Of a stretch of DNA of 64,000 nt, positions 48,316 through 58,173 are shown piece after piece (the first letter of the stretch is position 1; each line of letters begins with the position of its first letter). Source of the DNA: Caulobacteraceae bacterium (GTDB lineage: Bacteria > Pseudomonadota > Alphaproteobacteria > Caulobacterales > Caulobacteraceae); contig DAIDGR010000017.1 of NCBI GenBank assembly GCA_027452265.1, forward strand, positions 22,732 through 86,731, read 5' to 3'. The notes beneath the pieces are model-generated. The model did not search any database. It saw nothing but the letters and a program-made list of their open reading frames with translations, and was not told the DNA's origin. Position numbers and translations under genes: made by a program.

Positions 48316-49190
48316 CAGAGGCCGCGCTCGGCGAGATAGGCGGCAAAGGCCTCGCGCCAGTCGGGATGCCACCGCGACAGGGGTGGCCTGTTCTCGGTGA
48401 GATCCTGTGCGGCCCAGGCGATCCGGGCGTTGTCGAGGGCGCGGCTGACCTCGTTGTCGGGGCAAAGGATATAAAAGTCCCCCGCCGCCATGCGCTCCAG
48501 GGCAAAATCCACCACCTGACCCGCGCTCCAGGCGCCCGGCGGCTTCTCGGCGCGACGCGGACGGGTGATCCCGGTGAAGGTAAAGCCGGGCACGAGCAGG
48601 TGGGCGCGGACCTTGGCGCCCGGCTGGTTGCGCAGGGTATGCTCCAGCCCTTCGGTCAGAGTCTTCACGCCGGCCTTGCTGACATTGTAGGCGGTGTCGC
48701 CGGGAGGCGCGGTGATGCCCTGCTTGGAGCCGGTATTGATGATCGCCGCCGGCCGGTCCTGGTCGAGCAGGGTCTGGGTGAAGGCCTGCACGCCGTGGAT
48801 CACGCCCATCAGGTTGACGCCAAGGACCCGGCGCCAGCGGTCGGGCGGAGCCAGGACGTCGCCGCCGCCGCCGATCCCGGCATTGTTCATCACCAGGGCG
48901 ACATCGCCGAAGGTCTCCAGCGCGTGGTCCCTGAGCGCCTCGACCTGATCGGCGTCGGACACGTCGGTCACCCGCGCCTCGATCCGTCCGCCGCCCGCCG
49001 CGGCGCGGACCTCTTCGACCGCCGCCGCCAGACGCTCGGCGTTAATGTCGGCCAGAAGCAGGTTCATTCCGGCCTGGGCGAGCCGCAAGCCCATGGCGAG
49101 GCCGATGCCGTCAGCTCCGCCGGTGATCACCGCCGTGCGTCCCGGACGGAGCCAGGTGAGAGTCTCAAGGTCTGTGGGCAGGGCGCTCAT
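48315..49190 (-). CDS. SDR family NAD(P)-dependent oxidoreductase
   Basis: AVITGGADGIGLAMGLRLAQAG; MNNAGIGGGG; YNVSKAGVKTL. Confidence 0.92.
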   Translation of the reverse strand: MSALPTDLETLTWLRPGRTAVITGGADGIGLAMGLRLAQAGMNLLLADINAERLAAAVEEVRAAAGGGRIEARVTDVSDADQVEALRDHALETFGDVALVMNNAGIGGGGDVLAPPDRWRRVLGVNLMGVIHGVQAFTQTLLDQDRPAAIINTGSKQGITAPPGDTAYNVSKAGVKTLTEGLEHTLRNQPGAKVRAHLLVPGFTFTGITRPRRAEKPPGAWSAGQVVDFALERMAAGDFYILCPDNEVSRALDNARIAWAAQDLTENRPPLSRWHPDWREAFAAYLAERGL

Positions 49191-50047
49191 GCTGCAAGAT
49201 CTCCCAGATCAGGAATCCGTCCGGAATATTCGAGGCGCACCGGCCCGGTCATGCGGACGTGGTTGTCGACCGCGCTCCATTCGATCTCCAGAGGTCCGCC
49301 ATCCGTCAGCACCGTGACCTCGCGCCCCGTCAGGCCGCGGCGCACGGCATTGACCACCGCGGCGCAGGCGCCCGTTCCACAGGCGGAGGTGAGGCCTGCG
49401 CCCCGCTCCCAGACCTTGAGCCGCAGCCGCTCGGGCCCAAGCGGTTCGGCGAACCCGACATTGACCTTCTGCGGAAACAGGGGCGCGGTCTCGAGGGGCG
49501 GCCCCAGGACAGTGACCCGCGTGGAGTCGAGATCGGCGACAAAAAAGGTGACGTGTGGATTGCCCATGGAGGCGGCCGCGCCCAGGCCCAGCTTCGCGCC
49601 TCCGTCCTGGAGGAGTCCGGCGGTGAGATCCGCCGGCAGGTTGAGCGTGTCCGCGGGGTGGGCGAGGGGAATCTCGCTCCACTTCAGACGCGGCTCACCC
49701 ATGTCCACCTGCACGAGCCACTGCCCCCGACGGCTCGCCGCCAGAACCCCCGAAGCGGTGTCGAGCCGGACCGAATCGAGATCGAGGGCCGCCATCATCA
49801 GCCAGGCGACGCAGCGCGCGCCGTTGCCGCAATGCTCAACCTCCTCGCCGCTGGAGTTCCAGATCCGCATGGCGGCGTGAGCGCGAGGGGATCGGGTGAT
49901 GGCGATCACCTGATCGCAGCCATAGGGGCCTTCCCGCGAGGCGAGCGCCCGGATCTGGGCCGGGGTCGGCGCAAAGGGGGCGCCGCTGTCGGCGACGACA
50001 ATGAAGTCGTTGCCCAACCCGTTCATTTTCACGAACGGCCAGGTCAT
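49187..50047 (-). CDS. dapF: Diaminopimelate epimerase
   Basis: FVKMNGLGNDFIVV; HCGNGARCVA; TSACGTGACAAVV. Confidence 0.97.
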   Translation of the reverse strand: MTWPFVKMNGLGNDFIVVADSGAPFAPTPAQIRALASREGPYGCDQVIAITRSPRAHAAMRIWNSSGEEVEHCGNGARCVAWLMMAALDLDSVRLDTASGVLAASRRGQWLVQVDMGEPRLKWSEIPLAHPADTLNLPADLTAGLLQDGGAKLGLGAAASMGNPHVTFFVADLDSTRVTVLGPPLETAPLFPQKVNVGFAEPLGPERLRLKVWERGAGLTSACGTGACAAVVNAVRRGLTGREVTVLTDGGPLEIEWSAVDNHVRMTGPVRLEYSGRIPDLGDLAA

Positions 50048-50976
50048 GCGCGCCTCGCCAGGGGCGGCGTCTCCGAGTCCGCCAGAGCGTCGCCGAACAG
50101 GTCGGCCAGCAGCCGCGCTTCGGCCCCGCGCGCGGAACCTGCCCGCCAGGCCATGACGATCTCGCGGGCCCCGGGCTGGGGGGCCAGGGGGCGGACAGCC
50201 ACTCGCGCGGCCTCGGCCAGGCCAGCCTCAACCGCGAGGGCCGGAACCAGCGAGACGCCCAGGCCCGACCCGACCATCTGCATCAGGGTCCCCAGCGATG
50301 TGGCGGCGAAATGGGCCTCGGAGTCCGACCGCCGATCATCCAGGCGGCACGCCGCCAGGGCGTGGTCGCGCAGACAATGTCCGCCCTCCAGAAGGATGAT
50401 CTCCTGTTCGGCCAGGGCGTCCACCGGGGTGCGGTCGGCGCCGGCCAGGGGGTGGTCAAGCGGCAGCGCGGCGAGCAGCTCGTCATGCCGGATATGGGCG
50501 ACTTCGAGGCCGCCGACATCATAGGGAAGGGCGATCAGGACCAGGTCGAGCTGCCCGGCCTTGAGATCCGCGATCAGGCGGTGGGTCAGGTCTTCACGCA
50601 GGAACAGCCGCAGGCGGGGATGGCGGCTGCGCAAGGCGCCCAGGGCGCGGGGCAGAAGAAACGGCGCCACGGTAGGGATGACGCCCAGGCGAAGGCGCCC
50701 CTCCAGCGGCAGGGCCGCGCCACGGCATGCCTCCACCAGGTCCTCGACGGCTGTGAGGATATCGCGCGCCCGGGTGACCGCCTCGACCCCCGCGGGGGTG
50801 AGAATGACCCCGCCTCTCGCCCGGTCCACCACCGGCCCGCCCAGGACCCGCTCCAGTTCCTGAACCCCGGCCGAGAGGGTCGGCTGGGTGACGTGCGCCG
50901 CCTCGGCCGCACGGCTGAACGAGCCGTGCTGGGCGAGCTGGGTCAGATATTGCAGCTGGCGCAGGGTGGGGAGCAT
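50044..50976 (-). CDS. oxyR: LysR family regulator, OxyR-like
   Basis: LRQLQYLTQLAQHGSFSRAAEAAHVTQPTLSAGVQELE; LLEGGHCLRDHALAAC matches OxyR redox-Cys pair spacing. Confidence 0.88.
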   Translation of the reverse strand: MLPTLRQLQYLTQLAQHGSFSRAAEAAHVTQPTLSAGVQELERVLGGPVVDRARGGVILTPAGVEAVTRARDILTAVEDLVEACRGAALPLEGRLRLGVIPTVAPFLLPRALGALRSRHPRLRLFLREDLTHRLIADLKAGQLDLVLIALPYDVGGLEVAHIRHDELLAALPLDHPLAGADRTPVDALAEQEIILLEGGHCLRDHALAACRLDDRRSDSEAHFAATSLGTLMQMVGSGLGVSLVPALAVEAGLAEAARVAVRPLAPQPGAREIVMAWRAGSARGAEARLLADLFGDALADSETPPLARRA

Positions 50977-51055
50977 GTCCGGGTCACATAGGCGGGATCG
51001 ATGACAAGTCCAGTAGAATAAGGGTGGGTCTTGGACAGCCCCCCCCGCCCAGGCG

Positions 51056-51907
51056 TCATACGGGCTCAAACACCAGGGGTTCGCCCCAGAAGCGTTCCGC
51101 CAGGCCGTTCTGCCGTCCGCCGGGTCCCGTGGTCAGGAATCGACGCCCCCCGCCGTGACCGGGATTCAGCTCGGGATGGCGTTGCAGATAGAGGGCGGCC
51201 GCCTCGGCCGTGGCCTTGGGCTGATGGATCAGGGGCGTGCCGGGGGGGAGGGCCTGGCGGAACAGGGCCGCCGTGATCTCATAGTGTGTGCAGCCGAGGA
51301 TCGCCCGGTCGGGCGGCCGGCCGATGCGCCGCGTCAGGGCCGCGACATGGGCCTCGATCTGTCGCCGCAACTCCGCCTCCGGTGCATCGGTCTCGATCGC
51401 GGCGGCCAGTCCAGGGCAGGGCTCGCTGAAGACCGCAACGTCCTGGCTGCGCTTGTCGATCTCGATCTCATAGACCCGGCTGGCGGCCGTCGCCGGGGTG
51501 CAGAAGATGCCCAGGACATCCAGGCGCTCGATCTTGTCGCCGCGCCGCTCCGCCTCATGCTCCCAGGGCACGCCGGTGGCCGCCTCGATCGTCGGCACGA
51601 TGATGCCCAGCGCATTGACCGGTCGGCCCAGGGCGCGGCGATGGTCCGGCAGCCAGGTCTGCTGCAGGCGCCGCAGCGCCACCGCGGCGGCCGTGTTGCA
51701 GGCCAGGATGACGAGGTCGCAGCCCTGGGCGAAGAGGCGCGCACAGCCGGCCCGGGTCAGCTCGACGATCTCCTCGCCCGGGCGGCCGCCATAGGGCGTC
51801 ATGGCCTGGTCCGCGAGATAGATGAAATCGGCCTTGGGCAGACGCGCGGTCAGCTCGCGGTGGATCGAAAGTCCGCCGATCCCGGAATCAAACACGCCGA
51901 TGGCCAT
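51056..51907 (-). CDS. murI: Glutamate racemase
   Basis: IGVFDSGIGGLSIHREL; DLVILACNTAAAVALR; LGCTHYEI. Confidence 0.93.
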   Translation of the reverse strand: MAIGVFDSGIGGLSIHRELTARLPKADFIYLADQAMTPYGGRPGEEIVELTRAGCARLFAQGCDLVILACNTAAAVALRRLQQTWLPDHRRALGRPVNALGIIVPTIEAATGVPWEHEAERRGDKIERLDVLGIFCTPATAASRVYEIEIDKRSQDVAVFSEPCPGLAAAIETDAPEAELRRQIEAHVAALTRRIGRPPDRAILGCTHYEITAALFRQALPPGTPLIHQPKATAEAAALYLQRHPELNPGHGGGRRFLTTGPGGRQNGLAERFWGEPLVFEPV

Positions 51908-51925
51908 GCCGCGCGTCTAGCACAT

Positions 51926-52912
51926 TCAGGGCGTGTGAAACGCCGCGAGCGCCTCGGCGACCCGTTCGGCCACGGGGGGACTCGGCGCCGGAGGGGTAAA
52001 GGCGCGACCGGTGATCCGTTCGTACGCCTCGACATAGGTCAGGGCGGTCTTCCAGATCAGCTCCGGCGGAATCTCCGGGACGGCGTCCTTGTAGGGGTCG
52101 CAGCGCGCCGCGACCCAGGCGCGGATCACATCCTTGTCGAAGCTTTCAGGCGCCGCGCCGGCGGCCAGGCGCGCGGCGTAGGTGTCCGCCCGCCAGTAGC
52201 GGCTGGAATCGGGGGTATGAATCTCGTCGGCGAGGCGGAGCACGCCCTCGGCGTCCAGGCCAAATTCATACTTGGTGTCGGCAAGGATCAGGCCTCTCTC
52301 CGCCGCCAGGGCCTGGCCCCGGGCGAACAGGGCGAGCGCGGTCTCGTTCACCTCTCGCCACTGCGCCTCGCTGAGAAGGCCGCGGGCCAGGATCTCCTGC
52401 GACGTCAGGGGCTCATCGTGAGCCCCGTCGGCCGCCTTGCTGGTGGGCGTGATGATCGGCGCGCTCAGCGCCTGGTGGTCGGCGAGTCCGTCGGGCAGGG
52501 TGTGGCCATACATCTGGCGCTGGCCTGTCCGGTAAAGGGTCAGGATCGAGGTGCTGGTGGTTCCCGTCAGATAGCCGCGCACGACAACCTCCACCGGCAG
52601 GATGGTCAGGCGCCGGCCGACGACGATGTTCGGGTCGGGATAGTCGAGCACGTGGTTGGGACAGATATCGGCCGTCTGCTCAAAGGCCCAGCGGGCGACC
52701 CCGTTCAGCACCTGGCCCTTGAAAGGGATGCAGCAAAGCACCCGGTCGAAGGCCGAGAGGCGGTCGGAGGTGACCAGGATGCGCCGCCCGTCCGGCAGGT
52801 CGTAATTGTCCCTCACCTTGCCGCGATAAAGGCCAGGAAGGCTGGGGTCGATGGCCTCGCGCAGCACCTGGTGCGCGCTGGCCCTGAGGCGGGTCTCGTC
52901 AAGGACGGACAT
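51926..52912 (-). CDS. purC: Phosphoribosylaminoimidazole-succinocarboxamide synthase, long (ADE1-like) form
   Basis: [64 protein letters not shown]. Confidence 0.95.
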   Translation of the reverse strand: MSVLDETRLRASAHQVLREAIDPSLPGLYRGKVRDNYDLPDGRRILVTSDRLSAFDRVLCCIPFKGQVLNGVARWAFEQTADICPNHVLDYPDPNIVVGRRLTILPVEVVVRGYLTGTTSTSILTLYRTGQRQMYGHTLPDGLADHQALSAPIITPTSKAADGAHDEPLTSQEILARGLLSEAQWREVNETALALFARGQALAAERGLILADTKYEFGLDAEGVLRLADEIHTPDSSRYWRADTYAARLAAGAAPESFDKDVIRAWVAARCDPYKDAVPEIPPELIWKTALTYVEAYERITGRAFTPPAPSPPVAERVAEALAAFHTP

Positions 52913-53014
52913 GCAGGTCTCCCCGATCAGATCGAATGCGCGCGTCCGGGCGAGCCCTGACGGGACCCCGGCCCAGGGGGCGGGCGCCGCCCCGCAAACA
53001 CCCCGATACGACAA

Positions 53015-53042
53015 GGCCCCCCGTCCAGCGGGACGGAGGGCC
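53015..53042 (-). terminator. GC-rich hairpin downstream of aldehyde dehydrogenase
   Basis: Minus strand GGCCCTCCGTCC-CGCT-GGACGGGGGGCC followed by TTGT. Confidence 0.65.
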
Positions 53043-53069
53043 AGGTCCCTAAAGCGTCAGGCGATCAGC

Positions 53070-54509
53070 CTATTCGGCCGCCTGCTTGGGCGTGAAGCCC
53101 AGCACCGCCTTGACCTCGAGATATTCATGGAAGCCGAAATCGCCCCACTCGCGGCCGTTGCCGCTCATCTTGTAGCCCCCGAAGGGCGCCATCATGTCCC
53201 CGCCCGAGCCATTGATCGACACCTGACCGGCGCGCAGGCGCGAGGCCACGGCGCGGATCTGGTTCATGTCCGTGCCCGAGATGTAGGCGGCGAGACCGTA
53301 TTCAGTGTCGTTGCCGACCTGCACGGCCTGATCGACGCTGTCATAGCCGAGGATCGAGACCACCGGTCCGAAGATCTCTTCCTTGGCGATCGTCATGTCG
53401 TTGGTGACGTTGGCGAAGACGGTGGGCTTCACATAATAGCCCTTGTCGAGCCCTTCCGGGCGGCCCACGCCGCCGGTGACCAGGGTGGCCCCCTCGTCGA
53501 TACCGGCCTTGATCAGGCGCTGGATCTTCTCCCACTGCGTCTTGTTGACCACCGGGCCCATCTGAGCGTTGCCGTTGGGATCGCCCACCGTGGTGGATTC
53601 GGCCGCCGCCTTTGCGATGACGATCACCTCGTCCATCTTCTTGGCCGGGACCAGCATCCGGGTCGGCGCGTTGCACGACTGACCCGAATTGTTCATCACG
53701 TGCTTGACCCCGCCGGTGATGGCGGAGGGAAGGTCCGCGTCCTCAAGGATGATGTTCGGGCTCTTTCCGCCCAGTTCCTGGGCCACCCGCTTGACCGTCG
53801 GAGCGGCCGCCTTGGCCACCTCGACGCCCGCCCGGGTCGAGCCAGTGAACGACACCATGTCGATTCCGGGATGGCTGGCGATCGCCGCGCCGACATCGAC
53901 GCCCGTGCCGTTGACCATGTTGAACACCCCGGCCGGAACGCCGGCGGCGTGCAGGATCTCGGTCCAGATATAGGCCGAGAAGGGCGCCTCTTCCGAGGGC
54001 TTGAGCACCATGGTGCAGCCCGTGGCCAGGGCCGGCACCACCTTGCAGGCGATCTGGTTGATCGGCCAGTTCCAGGGCGTAATCATGCCGCAGACCCCGA
54101 TGGGCTCGCGCACCAGGCGGGTCGTGCCGCGATCTTCCTCGAACTTGAAGGCCTTGAGCACCGCGATGCCGGTGGCGATGTGGCCCAGTCCGATGGGGGC
54201 CTGGGCGCGCTGGGAGAGGCTGGCCGGAGCGCCCATTTCCTCTGTGATCGCCTGGGCGATGTCGCCAAAACGCTTTTGATACTCGGCCTGGATGCGCTCC
54301 AGGAGGTCGATGCGCTCCTCGCGGCTGGTGCGCGAAAAGGTCTCGAAGGCAGCCTTCGCGGCGGCCACAGCCTTGTCGACATCGGCGGCGGAGCCGTTGG
54401 AAATCCGGCCGCACACCTCTTCGGTCGCGGGATTGATCACGTCGAGGGTGCGCGGGGTGACCGGGTCCACCCACTTTCCGTCGATATAGAACTTCAGATA
54501 GTCGCGCAT
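53070..54509 (-). CDS. Aldehyde dehydrogenase family protein
   Basis: TPWNWPINQIACKVVPALATGCTMVLKPSEEAP; VSFTGSTRAGVEVA; ELGGKSPNIILEDADL; NSGQSCNAPTRMLV. Confidence 0.95.
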   Translation of the reverse strand: MRDYLKFYIDGKWVDPVTPRTLDVINPATEEVCGRISNGSAADVDKAVAAAKAAFETFSRTSREERIDLLERIQAEYQKRFGDIAQAITEEMGAPASLSQRAQAPIGLGHIATGIAVLKAFKFEEDRGTTRLVREPIGVCGMITPWNWPINQIACKVVPALATGCTMVLKPSEEAPFSAYIWTEILHAAGVPAGVFNMVNGTGVDVGAAIASHPGIDMVSFTGSTRAGVEVAKAAAPTVKRVAQELGGKSPNIILEDADLPSAITGGVKHVMNNSGQSCNAPTRMLVPAKKMDEVIVIAKAAAESTTVGDPNGNAQMGPVVNKTQWEKIQRLIKAGIDEGATLVTGGVGRPEGLDKGYYVKPTVFANVTNDMTIAKEEIFGPVVSILGYDSVDQAVQVGNDTEYGLAAYISGTDMNQIRAVASRLRAGQVSINGSGGDMMAPFGGYKMSGNGREWGDFGFHEYLEVKAVLGFTPKQAAE

Positions 54510-54616
54510 GATCCTCTCCCTTCAAGGCCGATGGGTCGCCCGCAGCCGGGCCCCCGCGATATGGCCGTCGTCCCTAGGCCGCCAATGCGACCGGCGTTTG
54601 ACGCGGCGTGTTGGAT

Positions 54617-54630
54617 TTCACTCTAGTGAA
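54617..54630. promoter_or_regulatory. Perfect palindrome TTCACT-CT-AGTGAA upstream of aldehyde dehydrogenase
   Basis: 6-bp exact inverted half sites in AT-richer intergenic DNA. Confidence 0.35.
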
Positions 54631-54792
54631 CGGCGTTCAGACAGAAAAGGGGACTCTCAAGGCCGGCCGTCCGCGATCCCGCATCCTGGCCCCCGCTCCC
54701 CCGGGGGGGCGTCTTGTCCTTCACGCCTCGCCTCGCTAAAGCCTGCCCGTGTCGACGCACCCCTTTGCGGGGTTTAGGGACCTTCGCCTCTC

Positions 54793-54879
54793 ATGACCCA
54801 CGCCGCCATCATCGCCGTTCTCTTGTTCGTCGTTGCCTTCGGCGCCCTGAACGCCCTTGAATTTCACCGCCTCGACTAG
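54793..54879 (+). CDS. 28-aa single-TM micro-protein
   Basis: atgacccacgcc...ctcgactag encodes MTHAAIIAVLLFVVAFGALNALEFHRLD; below ORF track length cutoff. Confidence 0.5.
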   Translation: MTHAAIIAVLLFVVAFGALNALEFHRLD

Positions 54880-54918
54880 GATCGGACGCGCGGCCGCCAC
54901 CGCCTCGCGGACCCGGGC

Positions 54919-55668
54919 GTGACCCGCCCGATGGATGGCTCCTGGGCGCTGGTCACCGGCGCCGCGCGTCGCATTGGCCAGGCGCTGGCCGTTCGTGCGG
55001 CCCGGGACGGCTATCATGTCGTGGCGCACAGCCGCTCAGGCGAGGCGGACGAGACCCTTGCCCAGGTCCGCGCCCTGGGCCGAGAGGCGGTCTCGGTCGG
55101 CGCCGACCTATCCGAACCCGAAGCGCTCGGCGGGGTGGTGCGCGCCGCGCCCGGTCCCCTGACCCTTCTGGTCAACTGCGCCTCGGTGTTCGAGGACGAC
55201 CGCGTCGAGACCTTGTCGGCCGAGCGCCTCGACCGGGCCTATGCCGCCAATATTCGCGCGCCCCTGTTGCTGTCCCAGGCCTTTGCCGCCTCCCTGCCGC
55301 AGGGCGCCGAGGGCCTGATCGTCAACCTCCTCGACCAGCGGGTGCTTCGACCCGATCCGCGCTTCTTCAGCTATGCGGTCAGCCGGGGCGCCCTGTGGAC
55401 CGCGACCCAGATGCTGGCCCAGGCGCTCGCCCCGCGGATCCGGGTCAACGCCATCGGTCCTGGGCCGACCCTGCCCTCGGTGCACCAGTCGCCCGAGACT
55501 TTCGCGGCGGAGGCCGCCGGCACCCTGCTCGGGCGTCCCGCCAGTCCCGCCGACCTGGCCGACGCCCTGAGCTATCTGATCTCGGCCCGGTCGGTCACCG
55601 GTCAGCTCATCGTCGTGGATAGCGGCCAGCACCTGGGCTGGCGGACGCCGGATGTCATCGGTGACTGA
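54919..55668 (+). CDS. SDR family oxidoreductase, pteridine reductase (FolM)-like
   Basis: ALVTGAARRIGQALAVRAARDGYHVVAHSRSGEADETLAQVRALG; overlaps folB. Confidence 0.85.
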   Translation: MTRPMDGSWALVTGAARRIGQALAVRAARDGYHVVAHSRSGEADETLAQVRALGREAVSVGADLSEPEALGGVVRAAPGPLTLLVNCASVFEDDRVETLSAERLDRAYAANIRAPLLLSQAFAASLPQGAEGLIVNLLDQRVLRPDPRFFSYAVSRGALWTATQMLAQALAPRIRVNAIGPGPTLPSVHQSPETFAAEAAGTLLGRPASPADLADALSYLISARSVTGQLIVVDSGQHLGWRTPDVIGD

Positions 55669-56023
55669 GCCCTTCGCCCGCGCCCGGGTGTTTCTGCGCG
55701 GCCTCAGCGTGGAGGCGGAGATCGGCGTCAATCCGGACGAGATGGGGCGTCGCCAGGTGCTGATCGTCGATATCGAAGCCGAGCTCGAGGGCGAGCCCTG
55801 GCGGGGCATCGGCCATACGGTTGACTATGACGACCTGGCGCGACGGGCGCGCGACCTGGCGGCGGCGGGGCACATCGGTCTGATCGAGACCTTTGCCTGG
55901 CGTCTGGCGCGGGCCTGCCTGGAGGCGTCCCGGGTGCTGGCGGTGCGTGTGCGGGTGGAAAAGCCCGAGGCCCTGGCCCCGGCCCATGCCGGCGCCGAGA
56001 TCGAGCTGCGCCGGGTCGCTTGA
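55652..56023 (+). CDS. folB: Dihydroneopterin aldolase
   Basis: VFLRGLSVEAEIGVNPDEMGRRQVLIVDIEAELE; TVDYDDLARRARDLAAAGHIGLIETFAWRLA. Confidence 0.9.
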   Translation: MSSVTEPFARARVFLRGLSVEAEIGVNPDEMGRRQVLIVDIEAELEGEPWRGIGHTVDYDDLARRARDLAAAGHIGLIETFAWRLARACLEASRVLAVRVRVEKPEALAPAHAGAEIELRRVA

Positions 56024-56148
56024 GATCCCACCCTTTGGCCCCCTGATCGGCGGGTGGACGCCTAAGGCCCGCCCTCGCTCGCCCCGTCTGGCGCCCGGTC
56101 GCCTTCGGGGGTAGCCTCACGCGTCAAGGCATCGTTAGGGGGAGTTCG

Positions 56149-56517
56149 ATGACCGACACGCCCGCCACGGCCGCTCCGCCGCCGATCACCTCGGATCAGC
56201 GCCAGACGGCCTTGATCGTCTACATCCTGATGCTGGTTCCGGTGGTGATTCCGATCACCCACCTGGTCGGGCTCGTGATGGCCTACGTCAATCGCGACTC
56301 CGCGCCGGACTGGCTGAAGAGCCACTATACCAACCAGATCCGCACCTTCTGGATCGCCATGCTCTACCTGGTGGTCGCGGGCCTCTCCTGCTTCCTTCTG
56401 GTGGGGTTCCTGCTCGTTCCCGCGGTCTGCGTCTGGTACATCGTGCGCTGCGCCATCGGCATCAGCCGCCTGATGAACAACGAGCCCTATCCCAATCCGC
56501 AGAGCTGGATCCTTTAG
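56149..56517 (+). CDS. DUF4870-like membrane protein
   Basis: Multi-TM; LKSHYTNQIRTFWIAMLYLVV...VWYIVRCAIGISRLMNNEPYPNPQSW. Confidence 0.8.
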   Translation: MTDTPATAAPPPITSDQRQTALIVYILMLVPVVIPITHLVGLVMAYVNRDSAPDWLKSHYTNQIRTFWIAMLYLVVAGLSCFLLVGFLLVPAVCVWYIVRCAIGISRLMNNEPYPNPQSWIL

Positions 56518-56524
56518 GCTCCCG

Positions 56525-57412
56525 TCAGGCCGGGCGGGTCTGGCGCCGCACCAGCTTGGCGTAGTCGTCCATGAGGGACAGGGAGATATTGCCCGGGGTG
56601 AAGCGATACTCGCCCACCTGAGCCACCGGCGTGACCTCGGCCGCGGTGCCGACGATGAAGCACTCGGTGAACGTGGCCAGCTCTTCGGGCTGGATATGGC
56701 GCTGCACCACATCAAAGCCCCTGGACCGCGCCAGATCCATCACCGTGCGTCGCGTGATGCCGTCCAGAAAGCAATCGGGCTCGGGCGTGTGCAGCGCGCC
56801 GTCGCGCACGAAGAAGATGTTGGCCCCGGTGGCCTCCGCGACATAGCCGCGCCAGTCCAGCATCACCGCATCGGCATAGCCCTCGCGCTCCGCCGCGTGC
56901 TTGGAGATGGTGCAGATCATGTAGAGGCCGGCCGCCTTCGCCTCCGTCGGAGCGGTCTCCGGTGAGGGACGGCGATACTTGGCCCAGGTCAGGTTGATGC
57001 CCTTGGCCTTCTGCGCCGGGTCGAAATAGCTGGGCCACTCCCAGACCGCGACCGCCACATGGATCCGGCTCGCCTGGGCCGCCACGCCCATCACCTCCGA
57101 CCCGCGCCACGCCACGGGGCGGACATAGCAATCCTCAAGCCCGTTGCGCCGGCAGGTCTCCTTGCACGCCTCGTCGATCTCTGCGACCGTGAACGGGATG
57201 GCGAAGTCGAGGATTTCGGCCGAGCGGAACAGCCGCCGCGTATGGTCGGTCAGGCGGAAGATTTCCCCCCCGTAGCACCGCTCCCCCTCGAACACGGATG
57301 AGGCGTAATGCAGGCCATGGGTCAGAACATGCACGCGAGCCTCGCGCCAGGGGACGAATTTCCCATCCATCCACATCCAGCCGTCGCGGTCGTCGTAAGG
57401 AATGAGGTCCAT
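56525..57412 (-). CDS. ilvE: Branched-chain amino acid aminotransferase
   Basis: WMDGKFVPWREARVHVLTHGLHYASSVFEGERCYGG; EATGANIFFVRDGALHTPEPDCFLDGITRRTVMDLAR. Confidence 0.95.
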   Translation of the reverse strand: MDLIPYDDRDGWMWMDGKFVPWREARVHVLTHGLHYASSVFEGERCYGGEIFRLTDHTRRLFRSAEILDFAIPFTVAEIDEACKETCRRNGLEDCYVRPVAWRGSEVMGVAAQASRIHVAVAVWEWPSYFDPAQKAKGINLTWAKYRRPSPETAPTEAKAAGLYMICTISKHAAEREGYADAVMLDWRGYVAEATGANIFFVRDGALHTPEPDCFLDGITRRTVMDLARSRGFDVVQRHIQPEELATFTECFIVGTAAEVTPVAQVGEYRFTPGNISLSLMDDYAKLVRRQTRPA

Positions 57413-57456
57413 GGGGCAAATCCGTCTTGGAGTTCGGAGGCGGCTTAGACCCTCAG

Positions 57457-58173
57457 ATGCGGTCCTCGTCAAACGAAATGGCGTCCAATCAGCCTGAGCC
57501 CCAGCACCTTCTGGTGGTGGATGACGATGCGCGGCTGCGCGACCTCCTCAAAGCCTTCCTGAGCGGAGCGGGCTACCGGGTCACGGTCGCCGCCGATGCA
57601 GCCCGGGCGCGGAAGCTGATGGCCGCCCTGGCCTTCGACCTCTTGGTGCTCGATCTGATGATGCCCGGCGAGGATGGCCTGTCCTTGACCCAGTGGGTGC
57701 GCACCCGCGGCGGGGCGGCGTCCCAGGCGCCGATCCTGATCCTGACCGCGCGCGGCGAACCCGATGACCGCATCGCGGGCCTCAGCGTCGGAGCCGACGA
57801 CTATCTCGCCAAGCCGTTCGAGCCGCGCGAACTGCTTCTGCGGATCAGCGCCATTCTGCGCCGCTCTGGCGCCGCGCCCCGCCCGCCGGAGCGCCTGAGC
57901 CTGGGGGCGCTCGATTTCGACGCCGCGCGGGGCGAGTTGAGCGCCAACGGCACGCGGGTGCGTTTGACCGAGGCCGAGACTCATCTGCTGCGCATCCTGG
58001 CGCAGTCTCCCCACGGGGTCGTGGGACGTTCGGCCTTGGCCGGAGGGGTCGGTGAAGGACGCGCGGTGGATATCCAGGTGACCCGCCTGCGCCGCAAGAT
58101 CGAGCCGGACCCGGCCAATCCCCGCTATCTGCGCACCGTCCGGGGGCGCGGCTACATGCTCACGCCCGACTGA
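57457..58173 (+). CDS. OmpR-family response regulator
   Basis: LLVVDDDARLRDLL; DLLVLDLMMPGEDGLSL; C-terminal winged helix LRRKIEPDPANPRYLRTVRGRGYML. Confidence 0.93.
   Translation: MRSSSNEMASNQPEPQHLLVVDDDARLRDLLKAFLSGAGYRVTVAADAARARKLMAALAFDLLVLDLMMPGEDGLSLTQWVRTRGGAASQAPILILTARGEPDDRIAGLSVGADDYLAKPFEPRELLLRISAILRRSGAAPRPPERLSLGALDFDAARGELSANGTRVRLTEAETHLLRILAQSPHGVVGRSALAGGVGEGRAVDIQVTRLRRKIEPDPANPRYLRTVRGRGYMLTPD

Noticed and set aside
50044-50976. OxyR as part of a novel oxidative-stress island
   Set aside because: Redox-Cys spacing supports OxyR, but neighbours are dapF and murI with no peroxide genes; ordinary context.
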